Source: an uncultured Aquimarina sp.
Lineage (GTDB): Bacteria > Bacteroidota > Bacteroidia > Flavobacteriales > Flavobacteriaceae
Direction of reading: 5' to 3'
Assembly (NCBI GenBank): GCA_947495425.1
Contig: CANLYR010000032.1
Location: 1 to 51,372 of the forward strand
Length of the DNA stretch: 51,372 bases
Shown: positions 7,851 through 16,041 of the stretch, one piece after another
Position numbering within the stretch: the stretch's first letter is position 1
Layout: each line of letters starts with the position of its first letter
Program-made: the position numbers and the translations under genes
Notes under the pieces: model-generated
Databases searched by the model: none
What the model was told of the DNA's origin: nothing
Seen by the model: only the letters and a program-made list of their open reading frames with translations

Positions 7851-9194
7851 ATGTCTATATTTACTCTACAAGCCATCTCACCAATAGATGGTCGTTATTC
7901 ATCAAAGACCAAATCTCTAAGTGCGTATTTTAGTGAAGAAGCTTTAATCAGATATCGCGTATTGGTAGAAATTGAGTATTTTATTGCTTTGTGTGAACTA
8001 CCACTGCCGCAATTACAAGAAATCGATACCACTCTATTTGGCAAACTACGAGAAATCTATACTGCTTTTTCTAGTGACGATGCTACCGCAATAAAGGAAA
8101 TTGAAAAAGTAACCAATCACGATGTCAAAGCTGTTGAATATTTTATTAAAGAAAAATTTGATGCGCTCGGTTTACAAGAATACAAAGAGTTTATTCATTT
8201 TGGCTTGACATCACAAGATATTAATAATACAGCAATCCCACTTAGTATTAAAGAAGCAATCGGAGATGTGTATATTCCTCAATACTTAGCATTAAAAGAC
8301 AAATTAAAATCTTTGGTTAGTGAGTGGTCAGATATATCAATGCTAGCCAGAACTCATGGACAACCTGCCTCTCCTACCCGATTAGGAAAAGAGTTACAGG
8401 TATATGTAACTCGACTAGAAGCACAATTTGATTTACTAAACGATATCCCTAGTGCAGCAAAATTTGGTGGTGCCACCGGAAATTACAATGCGCATAAAGT
8501 AGCATATCCAGATATCGACTGGAAAACATTTGGAACTGATTTTGTGCAGGGTAAATTAGGGTTACATCATTCTTTTCCAACTACACAAATTGAGCATTAT
8601 GATCATATGGCCGCTCTTTTTGATGGTTTGAAACGTATCAATACTATTATACTTGATCTGGATCGCGATATCTGGACCTATGTATCGATGGACTATTTTA
8701 AACAAAAAATCAAAAAAGGCGAAGTAGGTTCTTCGGCAATGCCGCATAAAGTAAATCCAATTGATTTTGAAAATAGCGAAGGAAATTTGGGTATAGCAAA
8801 TGCTATTTTTGAGCACCTTTCAGCAAAATTACCCGTAAGCAGACTGCAACGTGATCTTACTGATAGTACAGTCCTTAGAAATGTAGGTGTTCCATTTGGT
8901 CATACCCTAATTGCTTTTCAGGCTACGTTAAAAGGACTAAATAAACTTTTGTTGAATAAAGAAAAATTTGCTGCAGATTTAGAAAATAACTGGGCCGTGG
9001 TTGCTGAAGCCATCCAGACTATTCTTAGAAGAGAAGGGTATCCTAATCCATACGAAGCTTTAAAAGGACTTACTCGTACTAACAAAACTATAAATCAAAA
9101 TTCTATCGCTGATTTTATAGAAACATTAGATGTTTCTGAATCGATAAAACAAGAACTTAAACAAATCACTCCTTCTAATTATACAGGCATATAA
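7851..9194 (+). CDS. purB: Adenylosuccinate lyase
   Basis: A 447-residue member of the fumarase/aspartase superfamily. It cleaves adenylosuccinate to AMP and SAICAR to AICAR in purine synthesis, releasing fumarate. The start SIFTLQAISPIDGRY is the family's standard N-terminus. The catalytic region HGLTSQDINNTA-like segment appears as HFGLTSQDINNTAI, followed by ARTHGQPASPTRLGKE and the superfamily signature GSSAMPHKVNPIDFENSEG. Length matches bacterial PurB of the longer type. It stands alone with its own -7 element and a strong terminator behind it. Confidence 0.96.
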   Translation: MSIFTLQAISPIDGRYSSKTKSLSAYFSEEALIRYRVLVEIEYFIALCELPLPQLQEIDTTLFGKLREIYTAFSSDDATAIKEIEKVTNHDVKAVEYFIKEKFDALGLQEYKEFIHFGLTSQDINNTAIPLSIKEAIGDVYIPQYLALKDKLKSLVSEWSDISMLARTHGQPASPTRLGKELQVYVTRLEAQFDLLNDIPSAAKFGGATGNYNAHKVAYPDIDWKTFGTDFVQGKLGLHHSFPTTQIEHYDHMAALFDGLKRINTIILDLDRDIWTYVSMDYFKQKIKKGEVGSSAMPHKVNPIDFENSEGNLGIANAIFEHLSAKLPVSRLQRDLTDSTVLRNVGVPFGHTLIAFQATLKGLNKLLLNKEKFAADLENNWAVVAEAIQTILRREGYPNPYEALKGLTRTNKTINQNSIADFIETLDVSESIKQELKQITPSNYTGI

Positions 9195-9238
9195 AACCTA
9201 TCTGTCGCTTTTATGAGATTGAGGGTATGATGTGATGT

Positions 9239-9280
9239 AAATAATAAAGCTTTGATAAAAATATCAAAGCTTTATTATTT
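9239..9280. terminator. Bidirectional terminator between purB and the DUF4252 operon
   Basis: A 19-bp perfect stem (9239-9257 with 9262-9280) closes a 4-base A loop. The arms are AT-rich at the base, so T runs form on both strands. It can end transcripts from both convergent units. Confidence 0.85.
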
Positions 9281-9299
9281 ACAGCTGTTCATTTCTTGA

Positions 9300-9842
9300 T
9301 TAATCCATATCAATAGCTCCCGCTATCTTTTTGAAAGCTTCGAGATCAATTTTACCTTTATCAACAGACTCCATGAGTTTAACGATTTTTTCAGGCTTCA
9401 TATTATCTCCCAATACACGTACTAAAGCTAACCCTCGTTTCTGGTCTGTGGCAAAAACAATAACCTCGTCAATATCATTTTCTTCTCCTTGATATTTTAG
9501 CACTGCTTTTGTTCCGTTTGATCCAAATCGCATTAAGGTTTCGTAAGTATCAGAGCTTAGTATCTTATGAATCGTTGCACTTTCTGTATCAAATTTAGCT
9601 TTCGTTTTATCAGTAAGTGGTAATGCTAAAAAATTCACTTTTTTGATACTCTCTAACGCTTCAATTTCTTCTGTATCAAGTTCTATATGCTTTTTATCCA
9701 AAAGACTAGAGGGTACATCTACAGCAATAAAATCGTTATCCTCTTGATGATCTACAAAATATTTTTGCAATGAAGGATCATTATTACAACTTGTGAGCAA
9801 TAAGATTCCTATTAAACTTAAGATATTGGCTATATTTTTCAT
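9300..9842 (-). CDS. DUF4252 lipoprotein, last gene of the sigma-factor operon
   Basis: A 180-residue lipoprotein. The signal MKNIANILSLIGILLLTSCN gives C19 as the lipid anchor. The rest fits DUF4252: an N-terminal helical stretch, a central KVNFLALPLTDKTKAKF segment, ETLMRFGSNGTKAVLKYQG, and a C-terminal valine-rich part ending in a short helix. It is paralogous to the upstream DUF4252 protein (10015-10551), which has the same size and the same layout of ..DELMRIKSDDGENIKFYI.. versus ..ETLMRFGSNGTKAVLKYQ.. The molecular function of the family is unknown. It is the fourth gene after sigma factor, membrane regulator and first DUF4252 gene, with a 172-bp gap holding an inverted repeat. Confidence 0.8.
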   Translation of the reverse strand: MKNIANILSLIGILLLTSCNNDPSLQKYFVDHQEDNDFIAVDVPSSLLDKKHIELDTEEIEALESIKKVNFLALPLTDKTKAKFDTESATIHKILSSDTYETLMRFGSNGTKAVLKYQGEENDIDEVIVFATDQKRGLALVRVLGDNMKPEKIVKLMESVDKGKIDLEAFKKIAGAIDMD

Positions 9843-9910
9843 TTTTTGATTGTTTTAGTGCCTCAAATATTCGAGGCAGATTGATTGCTTTTGATTGATA
9901 TAATTAACAC

Positions 9911-9985
9911 TGTCATTTCGAGCGGAATCGAGAGATAACACCTAATTTTTAATACGTATTACATTTCGACTCCGCTCAATGTGAC
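9911..9985. repeat. Imperfect inverted repeat of the flavobacterial TCATTTCGAGCGGAATCGAGA type
   Basis: Left arm 9911-9933 and right arm 9963-9985 are inverted copies with a few mismatches around a 29-base spacer. The TTCGAGCGGA/TCCGCTCAA cores resemble the short palindromic repeats scattered between genes in many flavobacterial genomes. It separates the two DUF4252 genes and may lower expression of the last one. Confidence 0.65.
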
Positions 9986-10014
9986 AGAGCGTTTTTTTTA
10001 ATTAATATAGTATA

Positions 10015-10551
10015 TTAATTTCCTTTTTTTATATTCTTTAATTCTTTACCTCCAGGGATATTTAGATCATTTGCCAGTTTAGATACCTGCTTTAAATCTA
10101 TGTTTCCTGTGATCGTTAGTATGACTGTTTCTGGTCCATCTTTACTATCATTTCCTTCTAGGTACATAAAAAGTTCTCTTACATGATCTTCATCCTTACC
10201 CGGTTTGATATAGAACTTAATATTCTCACCATCATCACTCTTAATCCGCATTAACTCATCTAAAGAAGAGCTTTTAAGGTATTGACTAACGTCGCTTCTC
10301 ATTTTTGAGCTTACTTCTTTATTTTCGGTAACAAATACTTTAATATTGTTGATATTCTCAACCATATTAAGGTATTGTTGCGTCTCTTTGTCTTCACTCT
10401 CAAGGTCGATCTTGCTTAAAAGCTTAAACATCTTACTGGTCATAACCATAGAAGTTACATCATTCATGTCTTCATATTTATCAAAATAGCTTTGTGCATT
10501 AGATATATAGGGTAAAACAGCCAGTATCAAAACAATTGCTAACTTTTTCAT
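10015..10551 (-). CDS. DUF4252 secreted protein
   Basis: A 178-residue exported protein with signal peptide MKKLAIVLILAVLPYISNAQ, probably cut near residue 19-20; there is no lipobox Cys. It has a helical N-terminal half (MTSKMFKLLSKIDLES), then INNIKVFVTENKE, SSLDELMRIKSDDGENIKFYI and VILTITGNIDLKQVSKLANDL. These fit the DUF4252 layout of an alpha/beta fold with an exposed hairpin. It follows the membrane regulator gene by 44 bp and is probably cotranscribed with the sigma factor. The operon order sigma / membrane regulator / DUF4252 / DUF4252 is common in Flavobacteriaceae. Its role is unknown. Confidence 0.82.
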   Translation of the reverse strand: MKKLAIVLILAVLPYISNAQSYFDKYEDMNDVTSMVMTSKMFKLLSKIDLESEDKETQQYLNMVENINNIKVFVTENKEVSSKMRSDVSQYLKSSSLDELMRIKSDDGENIKFYIKPGKDEDHVRELFMYLEGNDSKDGPETVILTITGNIDLKQVSKLANDLNIPGGKELKNIKKGN

Positions 10552-10595
10552 AATTCAAATAATTTTAGATACGCAAATTTTTGCGCTAATAATTT

Positions 10596-11030
10596 TTACT
10601 TTATAAATTTATTTTTAGTGTTTTCAAATTCTTTAAGGTACACTAATTCCTTTTTCCCCTTGTTCATATATAGCGAAACCATATTGAGGATTTTTTTGGT
10701 TTCTTGTAGCGCTATTTCAGGATCTTCGTAGGTTCCCAGCTCTTCTGATTTTGATGGCATATTTGTTAAAAATATCCCGGCAATCAAAGCAACTGAGGCT
10801 GCAACACCTATCCAGCTAAATAAGGTTTTTCTGTTAGTGTTTAATTGTAGTTCCCTGGTAGCAGTTATGTTGCTTTCTTCAGAAAAGTACTGGAACATGT
10901 CTTTGTATTTTTCTAGATGCGACGGCACAGTTTCTCTGGTAAAATATACCTTTAATTCTTTTTCTTCAGAAATGGTCGTTTCGCCTTCGAAATACTTTTC
11001 CAATATTTTTTCTAGTTTATCCAACTCCAT
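10596..11030 (-). CDS. Membrane regulator, probable anti-sigma factor
   Basis: A 144-residue protein with a cytosolic helical N-terminus (MELDKLEKILEKYFEGETTISEEKELKVYF, about 1-60), one transmembrane helix at about 70-89 (SWIGVAASVALIAGIFL), and a short C-terminal tail. The N-terminal EKYFEGETSxxEE pattern is the usual start of Bacteroidota single-pass proteins that sit next to ECF sigma factors. The start codon overlaps the end of the sigma gene by 14 bp, so translation is probably coupled. An anti-sigma role is inferred from topology and position. No zinc-binding HxxxCxxC motif is seen. Confidence 0.75.
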   Translation of the reverse strand: MELDKLEKILEKYFEGETTISEEKELKVYFTRETVPSHLEKYKDMFQYFSEESNITATRELQLNTNRKTLFSWIGVAASVALIAGIFLTNMPSKSEELGTYEDPEIALQETKKILNMVSLYMNKGKKELVYLKEFENTKNKFIK

Positions 11031-11526
11031 AATTATGCTTTTTTAATAATTCTTCTCTAATTTTTTTTCTTCCTCTTGATAATGCTACTCTTACCGCAGT
11101 TTCATTCAACTTCAGCATGTCTGCAATTTCTGCATTATTGTATTGTTCTATATCTCTAAGTTGGATAATCATTCGTTGCTGCTCTGGCAGGTTATCCATA
11201 ATCTTACCCACCAAGCTCAAATTATCCTTGGCTTCTATTTGTCGCTGTAACGAGGGTTGCTCATCTTTATAGTTACTATGTACTATTTTCAGGTTTCCAG
11301 TTTCTTTTGCCTTCAACTTATCAAAACAATAATTCTTAGCCATGGTCATTGCAAAAGCTTCTACATTCTTATACTCCGCCATTTTATTTTTATTCTTCCA
11401 TAGCTTTAGTAACACCTCTTGTGTAGCGTCTTCTGCTTCTTCGTTACTTACCAACAAACGTTTTGATAATCTATACAGTTTATCTTTAAATCCATTAGTA
11501 AGCATTATAAATGCACTTTCTTTCAT
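11017..11526 (-). CDS. ECF-type RNA polymerase sigma factor
   Basis: A 169-residue sigma-70 family protein lacking regions 1 and 3. Region 2 (about 10-80) includes NEEAEDATQEVLLKLWKNK and ...VEAFAMTMAKNYCFDKL; region 4 (about 105-160) includes LPEQQRMIIQLRDIEQYNNAEIADML and the recognition helix NETAVRVALSRGRKKI. It opens an operon with a membrane regulator and two DUF4252 proteins, so it probably controls an envelope-related regulon and perhaps itself. The next gene on the other strand is divergent. Confidence 0.92.
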   Translation of the reverse strand: MKESAFIMLTNGFKDKLYRLSKRLLVSNEEAEDATQEVLLKLWKNKNKMAEYKNVEAFAMTMAKNYCFDKLKAKETGNLKIVHSNYKDEQPSLQRQIEAKDNLSLVGKIMDNLPEQQRMIIQLRDIEQYNNAEIADMLKLNETAVRVALSRGRKKIREELLKKHNYGVG

Positions 11527-11655
11527 TTTTTGATTGGTTGTTGATAAAAGGTTGTCAGCTTTATATAAGGGAGACGACTATATCTATAATTTGTTACATT
11601 ACTTTTTTAAAATTATAATAAAGTAGTTACATTTAACGCGTAAAAAAAAGACACT

Positions 11656-13074
11656 ATGAAATATTTGAAGCATTTTATGCTCTTGCTTCTGTTGGGAAAC
11701 TTACTTACAGGTTGTTTTGAGGATAAAGATGATGTACCTCAGGTTGCTGGTACAACTGAAATTAATGATTTTATTCACCGCGGAATGAGAACCTGGTATC
11801 TTTATAAAAGTGATGTACCTGATCTTGCTAGTGACCGTTTTTCTTCGGATCAAGAATATAGAGAATTTCTACAACGTTTTTCTTCTCCTGAAGCTATATT
11901 TGAGGGGTTGAAGTCTAATATCGATGAATTTAGCTTTTTGGTAGATGATTTTGTAACATTAGAACAAGCTTTTGACGGGATTACAAGAAATAATGGAATG
12001 GAGTATGGTTTGGTAGGGTATCCAAATAGTCCTACCGATGTTTTTGGTTTTGTACGTTATGTGTTACCTAATACTGATGCCGAGGCAAAAGGAATACAAC
12101 GAGGGGATATTTTTAATACGATAGATGGTATTCAAATCACTAGAGCAAACTTTAGACAATTATTAGCTCCTGATAATTATACGGTAGGATTTGCGACGTT
12201 TGACGGTAATGATATAACTCCAAACGGAGCATCTATTTCTCTTACAAAAGTACAATACACCGAAAATCCAATTTTTATTAATAAAACCCTTGATATAGGT
12301 GGTAATCCTGTAGGTTATCTGATGTATAATGCATTCACTTCAGATTTTGATGCACAGCTTAATGCGGCTTTTGCAAAACTGAAAGCAGATCAAGTAACCG
12401 ATTTGATATTGGATTTGAGATATAATGGAGGTGGCGATGTAGAAACTGCCAAAGATTTATCTAGCATGATTACTGGGCAATTTAATGAAAAGATATTCAC
12501 AACAGAAGAGTGGAATGACGAATTTCAAGAAGCGTTTCAAAATGACAATCCCGACAGACTTATAAATAAGTTTGATAATCAGATACGAGGAGGTGAAGCG
12601 ATCAATAGCCTGAACCTATCTAAAGTTTATATACTAACTACTACGAGTTCTGCTTCTGCCAGTGAGCTGGTCATTAATGGTCTCGATCCATATATAGACG
12701 TCATCCAGGTTGGTAATACAACCAGAGGGAAGTTTCAGGCATCAATCACGGTCTATGACTCAGAGAATTTTCGTAGACAAGAAGCTAATCCAGGACATAC
12801 CTATGCGATGCAGCCTTTGGTTCTTAAATCTATAAATTCTGCAGGTTTTACAGATTATTTTGATGGTTTCAATCCTGAAATTGCTATCGAGGAAGAGTAT
12901 GCTAATCTTGGTATACTAGGAGACACAAATGAACCGTTACTTAGTGCTGCTATTGATGATATCTTAGGTAATGCCAATAGACAGAAGAATCAGAATGTTA
13001 TCCATCTCGAAGATATTGGAAACAGCAATATGTTTAATCGCGATTATGAACTGATGCATAAAGACCTTAACTGA
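11656..13074 (+). CDS. S41-family lipoprotein peptidase
   Basis: A 472-residue exported serine peptidase of the C-terminal-processing type. MKYLKHFMLLLLLGNLLTGC is a lipoprotein signal (C20). Residues about 36-110 form the N-terminal helical cap (FIHRGMRTWYLY). A PDZ-like domain covers about 112-205 (VRYVLPNTDAEAKGIQRGD). The S41 core follows, with LILDLRYNGGGDVETAKDL (249-267) and the nucleophile region TTTSSASASEL, where S334 is the probable nucleophile and K359 in TRGKF the general base. It is anchored in the periplasm or on the cell surface. It is divergent from the sigma-factor operon and has a terminator behind it. Confidence 0.9.
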   Translation: MKYLKHFMLLLLLGNLLTGCFEDKDDVPQVAGTTEINDFIHRGMRTWYLYKSDVPDLASDRFSSDQEYREFLQRFSSPEAIFEGLKSNIDEFSFLVDDFVTLEQAFDGITRNNGMEYGLVGYPNSPTDVFGFVRYVLPNTDAEAKGIQRGDIFNTIDGIQITRANFRQLLAPDNYTVGFATFDGNDITPNGASISLTKVQYTENPIFINKTLDIGGNPVGYLMYNAFTSDFDAQLNAAFAKLKADQVTDLILDLRYNGGGDVETAKDLSSMITGQFNEKIFTTEEWNDEFQEAFQNDNPDRLINKFDNQIRGGEAINSLNLSKVYILTTTSSASASELVINGLDPYIDVIQVGNTTRGKFQASITVYDSENFRRQEANPGHTYAMQPLVLKSINSAGFTDYFDGFNPEIAIEEEYANLGILGDTNEPLLSAAIDDILGNANRQKNQNVIHLEDIGNSNMFNRDYELMHKDLN

Positions 13075-13093
13075 TTTTTAAATTTGATCATAC

Positions 13094-13130
13094 AAAAAAC
13101 CTCAAGTTAAAATTGACTTGAGGTTTTTTT
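13094..13130. terminator. Bidirectional terminator between the S41 peptidase and TonB receptor genes
   Basis: Arms 13094-13107 and 13116-13129 (AAAAAACCTCAAGT and its complement) pair perfectly over 14 bp. T runs follow on both strands. It closes both convergent units. Confidence 0.85.
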
Positions 13131-13151
13131 GTTTCCAATCTTTCTCAATTG

Positions 13152-15092
13152 TTAGAACGCTAGATTAAATCCTATTCTTGCATTTCTTCCTCTGGTATTA
13201 AATCCGAATATCTCTTGATAATCTTCATTAGTAATATTATTCATCGCTGCATAAACACTAAAGTTTTTCAACAATTGATGACTAATGTAAAAATCTAATA
13301 TTCCAAACTCATCCAAAGTAACCTGTGCTGGTTCAAAAGTAATCGGGTCAGCATTGGCAAAATCATTATCAGCACGTTCAGTATTATATTGATAACTCAA
13401 AGAAGTATATGTTTTTTCTCCTAATTGATACCCAACACTCATGTTAATCATATGCTCTGGTATTCTGATATTATCATCGAGTTTATCAATATTAGTATAA
13501 GTATAGTTTCCCTTTATTGATAATTTATCTTCTAGAACGTTAGTCGACAACTCTACTTCTACACCATCTACCTCAATATCATTCGTAGCATTCAGATTAA
13601 CAAATGTATTAGGGTCGAAAGTGATAAAATTTTCAGAGGTACGGTTAAAATAAACAACACTTACTGTAGCTTTCTTTTCATGTGATAACTCTACTCCTCC
13701 TTCTATAGTTGTACTTTCTTCAGGTTCTAAATCAGGGTTTCCCGAAAAAAATGCCGTATCAAATAATTGAAATAATGAGGGTGTTATATAGGCTGTACTG
13801 TATGATGCTAATCCCTTAATATAATTATCACCGAACGTATATGTGTATGAAGGGTTCACATTATAAACAATCTGATTGTCATAAACACTGTGAATATTTA
13901 ATCTAGCTCCAGCGTTCATATTGAACCCAAAATCTGAAGTATATACTACATTTATATAAGGATCAATAATATCAAATTCTGCATCATCACTATTAATCAC
14001 CTCTTCTAAAACATTACTACTACCTGTTAGAAGAGTAAAGTCACTATAGGAACCATTCGCTCCAACAACAGTATATAACATATCTCCAAATGTATACTTA
14101 TTGTACGCGTCAAATGTAAATACATCACTTTGATATTTTGAAGGAAAGCTAGAACGAGTAAGATCTCTTTCTAAAGAAGCATAACTATTTGTAACCGTAA
14201 AACTACCATTTGGATACTTGGCTTCCCAGAAAGAACCTGCTCTTAACTGTTGACTATCGAATTGGTTATCTCCATCTAGACCTGCTCCCGTGTCAAAGTC
14301 ATTTTTATATTGATCTAAGTTTCCAAAAAAATGAAACTTGAAATTCTCATCCCATTGATATCCAAGTTTTGCATATACATTAAATTTTGAAAATGCATCT
14401 GGTTCTGCTCCTTCAGCTTCTGCAGCAGATAAACCATCACTAAATTGATTTCCAAAACTGGTTAAATAACTTATTTTGCCAACAGTGCCGTTAATAGAAG
14501 CAAGATTTACAAACTCATTAATATCATAATCCTGATCTTCCTGAGATTGATTAGTGCCTATGCTAGATTGAAAATTAGCAGAAATCTTTTTCTTACTTTC
14601 AGATTTTGTAGTAATGTTTATTACTGCAGTTGCTGCCCCTGATCCATATAAAGTACTTGAAGCTCCTTTAAGAATTTCAATTTCTTGTATTTGGTTCACA
14701 GATAATAACCGCAAATCAAAATCTCCTGCAGAAGTTGAAGGATCACTTACGGTAACTCCATCAATTCTAACAACTACCTGACGATTTCGTCCTCCTCGCA
14801 CATAAACCCCAAGATTCTGACCAGGGGCACTAGTACTTCCATTAATAAATACACCTGCGGTTCGGGTTAGCACAGTAGCTACAGATTGCCCCTGACTACG
14901 TTCTAATTCTTTTGTTGTGATTTTGGTAATCACTTTACCACTTTGTTCTCTTTTTAAATTAAACTTAGAGTCAGAAATTACTACTTCGTCTAATTCATTA
15001 ACCTTCTCATCAACCTGGATTTCTTCTTGACCAAATACAATAGAAGATCCCAGCATTAAAAATGCTGTTCCAAAAAACACTCTTTTGTTCAT
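13152..15092 (-). CDS. btuB: TonB-dependent outer-membrane receptor, probably for cobalamin (BtuB-like)
   Basis: A 646-residue receptor. The signal peptide MNKRVFFGTAFLMLGSSIVFG is followed by a TonB-box-like LDEVVISDSKF. The plug domain (about 50-165) has TTKELERSQGQSVATVLTRTAG, VYVRGGRNRQVVVRIDGV and EILKGASSTLYGSGA. The 22-strand barrel ends in the aromatic terminus NARIGFNLAF. A cobalamin riboswitch lies in its leader and the B12 nucleotide-loop genes are divergent to it, which together point to B12 or cobinamide uptake. The family is certain; the substrate is inferred from regulation. Length is close to E. coli BtuB (about 600). Confidence 0.9.
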   Translation of the reverse strand: MNKRVFFGTAFLMLGSSIVFGQEEIQVDEKVNELDEVVISDSKFNLKREQSGKVITKITTKELERSQGQSVATVLTRTAGVFINGSTSAPGQNLGVYVRGGRNRQVVVRIDGVTVSDPSTSAGDFDLRLLSVNQIQEIEILKGASSTLYGSGAATAVINITTKSESKKKISANFQSSIGTNQSQEDQDYDINEFVNLASINGTVGKISYLTSFGNQFSDGLSAAEAEGAEPDAFSKFNVYAKLGYQWDENFKFHFFGNLDQYKNDFDTGAGLDGDNQFDSQQLRAGSFWEAKYPNGSFTVTNSYASLERDLTRSSFPSKYQSDVFTFDAYNKYTFGDMLYTVVGANGSYSDFTLLTGSSNVLEEVINSDDAEFDIIDPYINVVYTSDFGFNMNAGARLNIHSVYDNQIVYNVNPSYTYTFGDNYIKGLASYSTAYITPSLFQLFDTAFFSGNPDLEPEESTTIEGGVELSHEKKATVSVVYFNRTSENFITFDPNTFVNLNATNDIEVDGVEVELSTNVLEDKLSIKGNYTYTNIDKLDDNIRIPEHMINMSVGYQLGEKTYTSLSYQYNTERADNDFANADPITFEPAQVTLDEFGILDFYISHQLLKNFSVYAAMNNITNEDYQEIFGFNTRGRNARIGFNLAF

Positions 15093-15187
15093 TACTTTAA
15101 CTACTTAATTATTACAATTACCGGAAAAAAGCATGTAGTTTACCCATACCCAAACTATTATCCCGAAAGTTTGACTTATCATTGAAT

Positions 15188-15386
15188 AAAGGCAGGTCTC
15201 CTGGCTTGCGTATTGTTGTTTACCTTCCCACCCGCTTAGCGGACAGTGGTTTCAAAAGAAATAACAACAATCACCTACTACGTACTGACATGATTAAACA
15301 TCAGTAACGTTTCGGCACAGCTTACAGTTGCGGGAACAGCTCAGGAATAACCAATTCTGAATTGGTGTACCTGATTCCCTTTTAAT
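15188..15386 (-). promoter_or_regulatory. Cobalamin riboswitch (AdoCbl aptamer)
   Basis: On the reverse strand the conserved blocks appear in order: AAAAGGGAAT with a nearby GGT (about 15364-15384), the central GCTGTTCCCGCAACTGTAA (15322-15340), GCCACTG-like ACCACTGTCCGC then GGGAAGG, and the B12 box AGCCAGGAGACCTGCC (15191-15206). This is the standard cobalamin aptamer layout. The B12 box ends about 98 bp before the TonB receptor ATG, so adenosylcobalamin should switch off the receptor. No clear T-run terminator lies between, so control may act on translation. It does not point toward the cob operon. Confidence 0.93.
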
Positions 15387-15487
15387 CTTCAACTTCCTGA
15401 ATGAAGTATCAGAACCAAAATTCACCGCGAATGTATTATATTTTATGGAATTTGAGATTACTTTAACAAATAAATAATGTATTCGAC

Positions 15488-15495
15488 TACCTTTG
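15488..15495 (+). promoter_or_regulatory. TAnnTTTG -7 element of the cob operon
   Basis: TACCTTTG matches the Bacteroidota -7 consensus 22 bp before the cobU ATG. A TTG box at the usual distance is missing. The short leader leaves no room for a riboswitch on this strand. Confidence 0.5.
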
Positions 15496-15517
15496 CCCTT
15501 TCATAAAAACCAATTGA

Positions 15518-16030
15518 ATGCTATATTACATCACAGGAGGAGAACGCTCTGGCAAAAGCAGCTATGCACAAAACCTTGCATTGCAACTCTCTAACACTCC
15601 CTTTTATCTGGCCACGTCTCGTGTATGGGATGATAACCACCGCCAGCGTATTGATCGACATATTGCTGATCGTGATCAGCGATGGACGTCTATCGAAGAA
15701 GAAAAAGAGCTCTCTAAAGTTGTTCAAAATAATAGTGTGGTAGTCATAGATTGTGTCACCTTATGGCTTACCAACTTTTTTGTAGACACAAAAAATGATA
15801 TCGAAAAATCCTTATCACAAGCTAAAACAGAGTTTGATAAGCTGTTAAAAATTGATGCTACAATTATCATTATTTCTAATGAAATTGGAATGGGAGTTCA
15901 TGCGACTACCGAAGTAGGACGAAAATTCACAGAATTACAAGGCTGGATGAATCAACATTTAGCCAAACATGCTGATAAAGCGATATTAATGGTGTCTGGT
16001 ATTCCTGTTGAAATCAAAGCCTCTAAATAA
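15518..16030 (+). CDS. cobU: Adenosylcobinamide kinase / adenosylcobinamide-phosphate guanylyltransferase
   Basis: A 170-residue bifunctional enzyme that phosphorylates adenosylcobinamide and then loads GMP onto it. The P-loop GGERSGKSSYA is at residues 7-17. Following it, YLATSRVWDDNHRQRIDRHIADRDQRW contains the guanylylated histidine region (HxxR..R). VVVIDCVTLWLTNFF is the Walker-B-like strand, and IIISNEIGMGVHATTEVGRKF is the conserved late motif. It is the first gene of the B12 operon, 11 bp before cobT. Confidence 0.95.
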   Translation: MLYYITGGERSGKSSYAQNLALQLSNTPFYLATSRVWDDNHRQRIDRHIADRDQRWTSIEEEKELSKVVQNNSVVVIDCVTLWLTNFFVDTKNDIEKSLSQAKTEFDKLLKIDATIIIISNEIGMGVHATTEVGRKFTELQGWMNQHLAKHADKAILMVSGIPVEIKASK

Positions 16031-16041
16031 CTGAAATATAA

